From the NCBI GenBank assembly GCA_026874595.1, contig CM049318.1, forward strand, positions 23,626,456 through 23,690,455: DNA of 64,000 nt. Reading direction: 5' to 3'. A program made the translations under genes and the position numbers. How positions within the stretch are numbered: position 1 is the stretch's first letter; every line of letters begins with the position of its first letter. The notes beneath the pieces were generated by a model that ran no database searches, was not told the DNA's origin, and worked only from the letters and a program-made list of their open reading frames with translations. Below, in pieces: positions 50,001 to 60,249 of this stretch. The DNA is from Sipunculus nudus (taxonomy: Eukaryota; Annelida; Sipuncula; Golfingiida; Sipunculidae).

Positions 50001-50923
50001 CATGGACTATCACAATGGATTAATCCACTTCGTAGTATGGTTTATATAAATCTTAGAATTACCCTGCTGAAGTCGTAAATAGAGATTGAGCAGAAATAAT
50101 CTGACCAATTGACTTTGTGAGTAAATATCGGAGGTGCACATTAACTCAATATCTACTCACCGCAGTACTCGAGGCCTGGGTGACAACCGGAACGAAGCTA
50201 TCCTTTAAATCCACTGAGATCAAAGCTGAACCAAGGACTGCATGGTCCGGCGGGGTTGTGTTTATCACACCTACGACCTGCGGTCGCTACTCAGTAATGG
50301 TCTGTTGTAACGTTTTGTTTGCACAGGTTAATTACCCTGGCGTGGGAATTTTAAAGCGAACTGAGGACAACCCCGTCTAGCGAGGCGGTGTTTTCACTGT
50401 GCCTACGCCTAGGTGCACTAATTAGTCGGCAATATGTATCACCACTGATCTAGCGATCAGACGATCTTTTAACACCATTTTATTTTGGAATTTTTCGTCA
50501 TTGTTCAAATTTCTGATATATGGTCAAAATTTTGGTTCTCCGTTTTTTATTTCCAATGAATGATTTTTCGGATAAAGGATGTTCGGATATTCAACATTCT
50601 ACTGTAATGTCAAATATTTTATAAATAATGATTCTTGGATTTCAGACTTTTTGAAAAGGCCTTTGAGTAACATGTGGTTCTAACTCCTGCATAGCTAACA
50701 TTGACTGATGAATGTATTCTGCATTTATAAAGTTGTATTGAAAATAAATTCCAAACTTTATCCATATAAAGAATTGCAATAAGCCCAAGATATCTGTAGC
50801 TGTTTCTTTGTTGACATGTTTTATTCATTATTTCAGGCAAAAGAAACCATGACAGCTAACATGGATACACTGAAGACCAACTGTGACAAATTAGACCAGA
50901 GAATGAAAGCACTGGGCAAATAG
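32412..50923 (+). CDS. DCTN2: Dynactin subunit 2 (dynamitin, p50), 13 coding exons, complete
   Basis: Dynamitin is a coiled-coil subunit of the dynactin shoulder, which links the Arp1 filament to p150-Glued for dynein-driven transport. Exons: 32412-32450, 36879-36944, 37205-37301, 38427-38494, 39136-39234, 42794-42954, 45302-45452, 46316-46381, 46797-46835, 47280-47429, 48003-48105, 48584-48675, 50837-50923. All are GT-AG with consistent phases; 405 aa (human about 401). Seen: N-terminus MAADPKYANLPGI, the YETSDLPEDDQ segment, DFSDRIKR, TPEQKYQRLQHEI, a long stretch of heptad-like coiled coil, YYRPEQAKFSNNAKMADLEQRL in two exons, LDQVEGRL, and the ending DQRMKALGK. Exons 1 and 9 are only 39 nt of coding sequence. 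The first intron is 4.4 kb and the fifth 3.6 kb, the latter enlarged by a Helentron-like element. Confidence 0.97.
33813..35302. mobile_element. Pogo/Tigger-like element, about 1.5 kb, TA-flanked
   Basis: The left end CAGTGAAACCTGAAC and the right end CTCTCAGGTTTTACTG are inverted, each followed inward by gaccac-rich sequence, with TA outside each end. No transposase frame is visible; it contains two TA tracts (35036-35077, 35107-35130). The left end abuts a TA run, so the TA duplication is weak evidence. It could be two separate ends. DCTN2 intron 1. Confidence 0.55.
35340..35990. repeat. 145-bp tandem repeat, about 4.5 copies
   Basis: GGGATGATTGGTACC starts at 35458, 35603 and 35748, with a diverged copy near 35893, giving an exact 145-bp spacing. 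Each unit has 'agggctccagacc' and a 'ctgattttcttt' segment. DCTN2 intron 1. Confidence 0.9.
39861..42179 (+). mobile_element. Non-autonomous Helitron/Helentron-like element with 288-bp tandem core
   Basis: The 5' end has GTATCCCCAGAC (39861-39872), the inverse of GTCTGGGGATAC near the 3' end (42137-42148). A (CCG)n run follows the 5' end (39906-39927). The core is five units marked by GTTTCTGGATGAT at 40711, 41000, 41288, 41577 and 41865, spacing 288-289 bp, each carrying GAGGTCAAAGGTCAAGGTCAC. At the 3' end a stem GGCACC-tgc-GGTGCC (42152-42166) is followed after 9 bases by CTAG (42176-42179) and T. Subterminal inverted repeats, a tandem core and a 3' stem-loop near CTAG are the layout of Helentron-associated non-autonomous elements. 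No Rep/helicase is encoded. DCTN2 intron 5; the exact 5' boundary is uncertain. Confidence 0.75.
43096..45023. mobile_element. Possible diverged pogo-like element with nested MITE
   Basis: The left CACCAGGACC and the right, inverted, CAGCAGAACCTG are loosely similar, with repeated ggacac motifs inside each end and TA outside (43094-43095, 45024-45025). The MITE at 43569-43858 would be nested within it. Also inside, 43935-44110 and 44215-44345 are diverged direct copies sharing 'ccatattgaatgyccgcct'. DCTN2 intron 6. The element call is weak; the direct duplication is clear. Confidence 0.35.
43569..43858 (+). mobile_element. AGGTATGGTTCT-type MITE, copy B, 290 bp
   Basis: The TIRs begin AGGCCAAAAAAAA and continue AAGGTATGGTTCTCAGGCAC; the right end is the inverse, with length changes only in the A run. 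The interior is homologous to copy A at 31088-31411 but with a short C tract instead of long ones. AACTAT follows the right end in both copies, so the element edge may lie slightly further out; the target duplication is unresolved. Confidence 0.8.
49548..50604. mobile_element. Pogo/Tigger-like element, 1057 bp, TA-flanked
   Basis: The left end CAGTAGAACGTCGAATATC and the right end, inverted, CAGTAGAATGTTGAATATC match at 17 of 19 positions, with TA at 49546-49547 and 50605-50606. No intact transposase frame is visible. It occupies most of the second half of DCTN2 intron 12. Confidence 0.75.
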
Positions 50924-51197
50924 ATTTATCAGTAACTTATATTGTCTACTATATATTACTGTATACCATATTTATGCATTACTCTGATGTGACAAGTAGA
51001 TCAAGATTAACATAATCTCTTCAGTGTGCTAGGCTCTTTGTATGCAGATTTTACTGTTTTGATTATCTCATGTAAATGTGGTCAGTTTATCATCAAAATT
51101 AACATAAATTATTCCAAGCTTGTATAAATAATTGTGATAATCATGAAAAGTTACCATCTGTGTATGGTCTTGAAATCTTTTCCATTTTCTTAAGGAG

Positions 51198-51203
51198 AAT
51201 AAA
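51198..51203 (+). terminator. Candidate DCTN2 polyadenylation signal
   Basis: AATAAA about 275 bases after the DCTN2 stop. A second AATAAA lies at 51533-51538. The used site cannot be chosen from sequence alone. Confidence 0.45.
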
Positions 51204-52995
51204 CAATGTGTAACACTGCCATGGGAGCTGATGGATGTAGATTATAGCTAGCATTTAAGAAATTACCTTTTCTTTTCACTTAACTGATATCGCAAGCATT
51301 TCTGAGCATTTCTACAAAGATCTTATTATGTTAGTTCCTTGTGGTGTTACTAGCACGAAATGTAAAAAAAAAGAGCACACAGAGATAATGTACAAAGAGA
51401 TCCGAGATAAAAGAATTTAGAGATAAGAATTTGTGTACATAGTCATTTAATTAATGAAATGCTGGAAACATGAGTGTAGTGTCTTGTAGGTTAGATGGAA
51501 TTATGATAATTATTTCAACAGTAGTTCTGTGGAATAAAGGAACATACAGATGTTTGCTATTCTTTCCTGAACAAATGCATGTAGAATAATGTAATATATA
51601 ATTAACATTAATTCAAATATCAGTGCAGTACTTTATAATATATTAACTTACTAAAACACTTTTTATTTGAGCTCATATACCCAAAGAATCTTGGTATATA
51701 ATTTAGTATAGTTGGTAGAGTACACCCTATCCCAGTGTGTTGGTGTTGTGGGTAGAGTTGAATAATAATGTATTATTAAGGTTATCAAAATCTTTTGGGA
51801 AGGCAAAGGCCTAATTTATCAGTACATTAAAATATACTGCGTTGTAGCTTGTTATTAAAGGCTGTCTTGGGTCCGACTAGTCATAAATTGTGCAGACCTG
51901 GCAGATATAACTAAAGATATAATGCATCTGTATTTTAATTATCAGCCAAATTAGGCAGAATATGCAAAAATCAAATATCTATATCTTGGCCCTAAAATTA
52001 GATGATATATATGACTTCACTTGGTATATATAGGACTTCACTACAAGACCCAGTGAGCAAAACTATATAAAATTTTTTGAGGAGTAAGCAAAAACAAACG
52101 TGTACTTTATATACAAGGAGAGATTGGGCAGAAGATAGTGTGTTGAACAGAAGTATCTTGAATCATCCAGAATTTAGTAAAATTGATAAATTAAGTATGT
52201 CAGTAGTATCACTTGTGTAATTTATGTATTGTTGCAGTTTTGATACATCTATGACAACTGCATACAAGAAATGGTTGGTTTACTGAAATGCATTTAAGGA
52301 ATTGAGGCTCCTATTTGTTAAGGTTATTTCTGCTATTTCAATTATGTACAAAGGATGACATTCAGATACTATCATCTCCCTTCAAAACTGATCATGTATA
52401 AACCAGGATTAGGTTCCATATGAGATTTAATCATTTTTTTCAGGATATTGAGCAAAATTGTTGGTGCTATATCGGTTTTGGTTTTACCATTGTCTCTTTA
52501 TGTGTACCTGTACACAGTTATAACAGTTGATATTTGATTTTTATGGAAAATCCTGGTAGGTGACAGCAGTATCAATAACTAACTGTTACAATGGACCAAA
52601 CTATGAAGAGCAGTTATATTTATTTTTAATTTCCAAAGGTGAAAACTTTTTGAAAATCTAAGCAAGAAGCTAAAATTAAGTGCCCATTGATGTATAGCTA
52701 GATGTTCCATTATTAACAAGGTTGTATTTTCAATCCCTAAATCTGACAGTAATCAATCTAAAATTAAATTCATATATTAATTCACTTTGCCAATATTATT
52801 TACTGATGTTACATGTGTAAAGCTGCTTCCAGTAAACAGTACACAAAGAATTTCTTGTTATATCTTTATGGAGAAACCATGTTTGATCAGTACGTATACA
52901 AATGGATGTTGTGACATGAAAGAATTTTACCCGGCAGCCAGTATGCCATTTGAGTGTTAAAAAGAATAAAAGCCGTTTCATCTTCATACTAAAAT

Positions 52996-53285
52996 TCTGT
53001 GACAGCCATGCTTTCACAGACCTTGATTCAGAGAGCATTTCTTGCATTTATTTCATAAATGATGAACAAGTCTGCAAGTGTTCAGATCAAAATCAGAAAT
53101 GCCATGGCTTTATTTTAATGGTTGAATTCTCTATGCCCTCCAGGCTAAGTTAAACATTTGGTCTATATTAGCACCAGTTTATGCAAGCTGTTTGATTGGT
53201 TAAGTTGCCTTGTTCATTATTCATGAAATAGACACCAGAACAGCTCACTGAATCAAGGTCTTTGACAGTGTGGCTGCCACAGACT
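52996..53285. mobile_element. Foldback/MITE-like inverted repeat, about 290 bp
   Basis: The arm at about 52996-53038 (TCTGTGACAGCCATGC... GACCTTGATTCAGAGAGC) is matched by the inverse of 53242-53285 (GCTCACTGAATCAAGGTC... GGCTGCCACAGAC) with a few differences. No coding sequence or clear target duplication. Confidence 0.65.
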
Positions 53286-54479
53286 TGGTAGTATGTAGAT
53301 GAGAATCTTCTTTGACTGCCTGTTTACTACCGAACAAGAAGACACAGGATTACCCCAATATGTATGTACATGGTTTCGATAGCAACTAAAATTTAAACTT
53401 CATCATTTTTAAACATTTACTGACCTTTATACCTGAGGCATATTCAGCAAATTTAGTGGGGGCAAAGATGAAAAGTCGTATGGGTGCACTTGAATACCTC
53501 ACTTGGAGCCTCGCCGACTCGTGGGGGGTGGGGACTAAGAGCCAGAATTATGTTACATTTTGTTTAAAACAGGCCTAGTTTTGAGTGACATGCTGGCAGG
53601 GGGTTTTAAACACCTGGGTTTGAGTGGTGTGTAGTCCGAGGTTTATATTGTAGAATCACTGTATGGGTAACGGAATCAATATATGGCAGGGCCTAATAAT
53701 ATAGAGTCTGATTAAATTGGGCTAGAAGATGAACTGCTCCATTGTCACAAGTCCTCTTCAACTAAAACTGCTTTTGTAAATTCTAAACAAGGAACACCAA
53801 TGTCCTTGGTTTCACTTGTTTTATTTTCTATCATTCTGTAGCCATGGCAACCTTCCTCACCACTGTATATGGTATTTGACATCTCTTTAGATAATGATAC
53901 AATGAGTATGTACATCAACAATGTTCTGACAAAAATGACATCAAACTGAAAAATTGTTCCCTTGAATAAATGTGAAAACAAATATAAACACTGATAGTGA
54001 TATTGTATACAACAACAGGTGTCCTCCTCCCTGTCTTTAATGTACCAAGCTCTTTGTTGAATCATGTACATGCACTTCAGTACAAATATAAATAAGCATG
54101 TGATGTTTATTCAGCAACATATTTCCCTCATCCCCACACTGAGGTCACCACATATTTGAAAGTTTCCTCACTATATGTTTAGAGATGTGATAATGAAGTT
54201 ACTACCAGATATAGTTAAATAAAAAAAAGTAATTTCATATTAGTCTTGGTTTCACATAACCCATCCTTAAGCCAGGATAGTTTGATTATACCAATTGACA
54301 AAGAATCCCTTACAGCAATTAAACATTTCTCATTCCCATCATGTAACTTCTGTCAGTTATATAAATCATTCTTAGAATATCTCAAGTATTGAAATCATCA
54401 TATAATCAATATCACAATCACACTAAACAAAAGCTCTTGGTGAAGATAAACATGGCAAGATGGATGTGGTGTATGACTA

Positions 54480-55300
54480 ATGGATGGTGTGTGACACAAG
54501 TTTGGGAATCCAACCAATGACTCCCATTAGGAACTCCAGCCGGAGTGATGTGACTCCAGGATACAGAGTGTGACTGTAACGTGGTGTGCAGCTCTGAGTG
54601 GTGACTAGAGCTTGTTGGGTGTGACTCCAGCATGTAAAGTAAAACTCGAGCATGTGGACTTGACTCCAGCAAATGGTGTATGACTCCTGCATATAGAAAC
54701 TGAATCCACCTTATGAATACTCCAGTATGAAGGGTGTGACTCTAACATGTGGGATCCGAGTCCAACATACAGAGGAATACTTCAGCATGTGGTGTGTGAA
54801 ACCAACTTATGGGATGTGACTCCAGCATATGGTGGGCAACACCAGTGTGTGTTGGGTGTGACTAGCTTTGGTGTTTACCTCTTAGTGCAAAACCTCCAGA
54901 ATGTGACTTGCGACATGGTGTGTCACCAGCATGTATATAGATATTGGGAGTCCAGTGTGAAACTTGGGAATCAAAATCAGGTGCTTGACTGTGGCATACC
55001 TTAAACTCAAACATGTGGTGTGTGGCTGGAGCATCTGCTGGATGACTTCAGCTTTTGTGAAGACTCCAACACATGGTGTGACTCCAATGTAGAGGGTGAT
55101 TCTGGTGTGCAGTGTGTGACTCCAACATGAATTTTTAAACTCCAGTATGGTGTTTGACTCTAGCATGTGGTGATTTAAGCCTGCTGCTTGACACCAGGCC
55201 AATTGTGTGCGACTCCAACACCTGGTGTGTGACTCCAGCACCTCGTGTGTGACTCCAGCACCTAGTGACTCCAGTATGTGGAGTGTGTCTCCAGCAAGTG
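54480..55300. repeat. Degenerate minisatellite, GTGACTCCAGCATGTGG type
   Basis: Dozens of variants of 'gtgtgactccagcayvtgg' occur with spacing of roughly 20-28 bases. The last part, 55205-55295, is the most regular, at about 16-22 bases. It creates apparent proteins on both strands that are artefacts of the repeat. Confidence 0.9.
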
Positions 55301-55600
55301 TTGATATGATAATAACTGTGTTTTGATGCTATTACCTGACCTTTTCAATAAGAACCTACCTCTGACAGGAGATAATGAAACTGCCCGTCTTGCACAATTT
55401 ATAACATACAGATATAACTGTTTTTGTGAAAATATGGCATACATCTGCAGACAAAAGTAATATTTAACTTGGTAAAAGGTTGATAACAATGAACACAGAA
55501 AATTGTAAAGAACATGATAAACAAATATATATATATAGTTTGACACATTTGGTGGAGATCAGTAATACGTGCTGCTGTAACACGAACAAAACCTATGATG

Positions 55601-55808
55601 ATAGTTATGATAGCAAACTTCCACCTAATGGGTCAATTGATGGAAGGTTATGAACTCCTAAAGTTTGTTTATGGTCATGTACTTCACCCAAATAAGGATC
55701 ATAGATAGTTATGATAGCAAACTTCCACCTAATGGGTCAATTGATGGAAGGTTATGAAATCCTAAAGTTTGGTTATGGTCATGTACTTCACCCAAATAAG
55801 GATCGTAG
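55601..55808. repeat. 104-bp tandem duplication, near identical
   Basis: ATAGTTATGATAGCAAACTT starts at 55601 and 55705. The two 104-bp copies differ at only a few bases, indicating a recent event. Confidence 0.92.
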
Positions 55809-55837
55809 ACGCTTATTATAAGGTATACCAAACATAT

Positions 55838-55915
55838 GGTGGTTGGCTTCATTGTTTTTACTGTTTCACATTTGTTTTGAGGGTTCTATTTTTATGATCT
55901 CACCATACAGTAACC
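55838..55915. mobile_element. Fragment related to the 57.8-kb MITE
   Basis: GTGGTTGGCTTCAT, 'gtttcac', 'gagggttctattttt' and 'gatctcac' occur in the same order and spacing as in the left part of the element at 57787-58228. It is a decayed, truncated copy. Confidence 0.6.
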
Positions 55916-56643
55916 TCAACAGAGAATAAACGTTATCACAAGAAGAATTTAATAAGCCTGCTAAATCTTACATTTATACAGCTAGTACCCTAGGGTATAC
56001 TCTAATATAATTAATTAATATAATATAAAAGATCTGGTATTATTCCTATTATTATGTCAATCTTTATTTAACAGGTAACACAAAAGATGTAATTTTTCAA
56101 AATATCCTTTGGCTTTGATTTTAAACATTACAAGCATTGGATTTGGACACAATAATAATTATGAGGCTACAGAATTAATGACTGTTCAATTGTGTAGGTG
56201 GTTTTTATTTTGTGGTAATTTCCCTTTTGTAAACATTGTGGATTTAACACCTTTGCAAACACAAGTCAGCTACAGTATTCTGTTCCAGAAAGGTACATGT
56301 GGTCCTTATCTGTACAACTAAAACACCAACCAAATAATTATCAACTTGACCGGAACAGATTGCATACAGCTGTGTGGTGTGAATATCAATACAAGTCAAA
56401 CTGATTAAACAGCATATATATTCCCATGTTATTAAATAACCCTGAAAATCCTGCCTGGCTAAATATTGCACAATATATTTGCAAATTTGTTATGTTATTT
56501 ATGCAAAGAACACAAAGTATACATAGTAATACAGAAACTAGTCTGGGCCTTCATTTTATGCAAGCAGTGAAATACAGCAATGATACAGTGTTATTACCTG
56601 AAATCTATTATACTGCTTATAATTTCTCGACACAAGTGTATTA

Positions 56644-56650
56644 ATATATA

Positions 56651-56709
<59 letters not shown>

Positions 56710-56929
56710 GTAATTAATGGTATAGTCGTGTTAGTCTATAGTCGAAGTGTAGGTAAAGAGAAAAAGTGACGCCTTTTCGATAGACTTCCTTGTATATTGA
56801 CACACTTGTGTTAATCAACAAGTTAATCTTTCAATAAGGTGTCACTTTTTCTCTTTATATATATATATATAGAAGGTAGTTACCCTCTGATGAAAAGTGC
56901 TCTATGGCCGACTGAGTTTTTTTCTTCAG

Positions 56930-56968
<39 letters not shown>
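56644..56968. repeat. TA arrays enclosing a 102-bp palindromic unit
   Basis: TA tracts at 56644-56703 and 56936-56968 surround a unit whose ends are inverted: AAAGAGAAAAAGTGACGCC from 56755 and GGTGTCACTTTTTCTCTTT ending at 56856. Confidence 0.8.
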
Positions 56969-56969
<1 letters not shown>

Positions 56970-57640
56970 CAACTTATCAAACTGTCTATTATGAACACCC
57001 CTGCTGGTCCCAATGGTTTGGGGCTGGCGAATCAAATTGTACATCAAATAGCATTTCAGATATAACCATTTTAATTACTATTTTCTTTGGTTTTTCTGGC
57101 CCAATGCAACTTTGATACTTAACATTATGATACATGACACAAAACACAAAATGTTGGAGGGATTGGACAAAAAGAGATCACATTCTCAAAAACATAACAT
57201 ATTACAAAATGGCATATCTAACCCCTCTTCAAATCTCAAGAATATCTGAGACAAGAAACACATCTCACTTAAACTGTACACCACATTTATTAGAAGATAC
57301 AAAAATATACACAGACAACAAAACTCCCCTTACACAGCGCTGTTGTTAAATTCCTTCTGCTAATTAATTTGTGGTGGCCTTTGGAAAAAGGCACCTAAAG
57401 GCAAGCAGTGGCCGAGTGAAATGAATCCACAGAAGGATGCAATAAAAGTACTGCATAAAGAGCATTGGAAAATAGTTGGGAAACTCATATTGAAAAGTAG
57501 CTTTAGTATGTTAACACTCAATTGAAGAAATATTTGTTACTTAATGTTCATCATTAAACAGTTCAGATGATGGCACAAGAAAATCTAAACCACAGTCATT
57601 AAGTACAGTTTTCAATAGTAAAGTGATTATAACATTACAA

Positions 57641-57720
57641 CTAGAAATCTCTGGCATCGGAGATGCTGAAGTATCCCCAGACAAATAAGACATTCCCCCT
57701 TCTTAAATAGGCCCCCTTCA
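57641..57720 (-). mobile_element. Isolated 3' end of a Helitron/Helentron-like element
   Basis: Read on the minus strand: TGTCTGGGGATAC (plus 57671-57683), then stem GCATC-tcc-GATGC (plus 57654-57666), then 9 bases, then CTAG (plus 57641-57644) and T. The order and the 9-base spacing equal those of the element at 39861-42179, while the stem bases differ and still pair. The rest of the element is absent. Confidence 0.72.
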
Positions 57721-57786
57721 TCTAAAGCATATATTGACACTTAACAAGGCCACCAGGGCCCAGGTCACAAATGTTTGAACTTGTCT

Positions 57787-58228
57787 GATACTGTGGTTGG
57801 CTTCATATTCGCGAGGCTGAAATTTCACGATTTCTCCATTTTTAATGTTTCGTAAGGGTTTCATTTTCGCGATCTCACAATACCTAAATAACTTCTTTGG
57901 TAAAGCAAGGTCTATTTTTATTATAAAATGAGAATAAGTCATGAGTTTGTGATATTCTACTCATATAACGATGGTCCTGTACACACAGCACAGGTAGTTT
58001 AGTTCAAATTTAAGGAAACGTTTTCCCCGATACCTGCATAATTGAATTTATTATAAAATTTCTCACTGTTCTAACCTATTCACATGCGTTCAAGTATTGG
58101 TTTCACTGAATAAGAAGGACATTCTCAATTGGTGAATTATACCCGAGGGTTTCATTTTCGCGATTATTTCCAATTCGTGAATATCGCGAAATTAAAACCT
58201 TCGCGAATATGAAGCCAACCACAGTATC
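57787..58228. mobile_element. MITE with perfect 28-bp terminal inverted repeats, 442 bp
   Basis: 57787-57814 (starting GATACTGTGGTTGG) is the exact inverse of 58201-58228. If the ends are CTGTGG...CCACAG, TA flanks each side, as in Tc1/mariner-type MITEs. Internal TTTCATTTTCGCGAT segments recur. No coding sequence. Confidence 0.88.
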
Positions 58229-58618
58229 TTAGTGGAGATTGTTGGGTCAAATTTGAAGGAAACAAATATAGTACCTTAAAAATATGTGGTCATTTTTTTA
58301 AGACAATATGTGCACATTAATATTTATATATACAATAATTACATGAATTCCAGGTAATTGTGCTCCAAAACACAGAAACCCTCCTCTTGGCCTGTCATAT
58401 CAAAAGTTCCATCACTGACCTTCCAAATAATGAATCTTAATAATCAATTATAAAGTACCCATGATAATTAAAATACAAAATAGAGTGCGATGTTTGCTTT
58501 TGCGCTGCTGCCATGAAGTGCAAAATACTGTCACAAAATATTGCACAAAACCTGTCAGTCAATGGGTCACATGGTCTATAATATTAGTTGCTTAATGAAC
58601 TTACACTTCTTAAACCTT

Positions 58619-58626
<8 letters not shown>

Positions 58627-58668
<42 letters not shown>
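58627..58668. repeat. (TA)n microsatellite
   Basis: Pure TA, preceded by TGTGTG. Confidence 0.95.
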
Positions 58669-58673
<5 letters not shown>

Positions 58674-59482
58674 TGACTTGCATATTTTAGGACGTAATTC
58701 CCTACACTTATTTTGTACTGCAGTTTCATCTCGAGATCCAAACATAATGAGGTCTAAAGCAAGTACCCTGCAGAGTAGGGTCAAAGGTCATGATCATGTC
58801 TAAATTGTAGACAAGATTATCATTAAGTAGGGTCAACATTCATTAACATACACAAATTGTTTGTTCTGCAACTGAACTTCAGCATTCATGAAATTATGTT
58901 TATATTTCTTAATCTTTCTTAATCTTTTCTTGAATTTTCAGTTTAAATATTTACATTTTTCCATTACAAGAAACAAACATATATAAAAGTTATAAATGAA
59001 ATACATGGAAAAGAAAATACACTTTGTACAGTGGAATATTTTTCTATCAAACTGATGCTTATATAATTACTTCATTTCCTTAATTTTCAGTGTTAATGAA
59101 ACTGAAATATTCACACAATAATATATAGTCTTTGGCAGTGTCAAAACTCAAAAAATCACTTTGACATTAAATTCTTTTCTACCTAAAGATATATACCCAA
59201 ATATATTAAGAGATTCAGAATAAAACAAAATATAGCATTGGTTATGGTAAACTTGGTGTTTTGAATTTTAGTTTGCTGGAAATGTTTATGACAAAAGTGA
59301 ATAAGCAAAACCAATTATAGATTAAAATAAATCAAAGCCTTGGATATAAATATTCAGTAAATACAAATTTTCTTAAAAAATATTAAAATCATTAGAGAAT
59401 ATGTGCCAGCATGCATGTCTTATACAGTAACCTGCTATTGGCATGTAGAACTGAAGGAAATGTGGACAGGTATTTCTTAATA

Positions 59483-59957
59483 CAGTAAAATCTACCCTAA
59501 TGACCACCCTAGTCCCATTACCTCCCTGCTATGACCACCACAATTTTTGTCCCTTGCATTACGACCACTGTAGAGTGCTGAAAGGAGTGCTCCATTAAGT
59601 CCAATGTCTTATCAAAGTCATATATAAGGAGTTATATATTAAATAATTTTTCTGCAGTTATCAAAATATGGGTTGCTTTTAATTTGGCTGAATAGCATGA
59701 GATCTTACAACCTGCTTTTCATATATTTTCTAAATACAGTAAAATATAAGTGGAACAAAAAAAATATATTGATTCAAGTTTTGCAGAATGTTGATTTTAA
59801 TAGTAATTTTTGATGAACGAGGTCAGGTTACATGCACTGGAGTTTGGTTGGGTAGCAGTTACAGAAGGCTTGCCTGAATCTGCTAGCTGTTTCAGTCCTA
59901 CCATATAATTTACATACCTCTCCTTGAGGTCTAACAGATGTCCCTGAAATTTTACTG
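59483..59957. mobile_element. Pogo-like MITE candidate, 475 bp
   Basis: The left CAGTAAAATC and the right GAAATTTTACTG are inverted with TA outside each. 'aatgaccaccct' and 'tatgaccacca' follow the left end, as in other pogo-type units here. Confidence 0.5.
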
Positions 59958-60249
59958 TATACATTACTATTACAATACAATGGTAGTATTATAACACACT
60001 GTAATGAAAGCAAATCATTACATAACTGCCAGTAGCCTGATAGGTAGACAGAAGGTACAGTGTATGACTGTGTATATTTTATCTAGTTCTGGCCACTGCG
60101 GTTTAATGTTGATTGAAGAAGCACCTATGCTAATACTGCCATACTCCATGTTGCCAATCTGTTGTGAATGTAAAGAAAACATCATGATGGATTTGATGCA
60201 CACAGGACTGATGATATAAGATGTGTTGTTTGCTCTGGTTTTGTGAGTT

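Larger units (their letters stand above)
51540..60249. other. 8.7-kb gene-poor interval between DCTN2 and SOAT
   Basis: No conserved coding exon was found. Repeats and MITEs within it are listed separately. Segments 51540-52990, 53290-54470, 55920-56640 and 58670-59480 show only AT-rich sequence with no recognisable structure; part may be 3' UTR of the two converging genes. Confidence 0.55.

Noticed and set aside
54882-55241. 119-codon minus-strand frame rich in MLESH and CWSH repeats
   Set aside because: Its periodicity follows the minisatellite, and similar frames occur on the other strand and in other frames.
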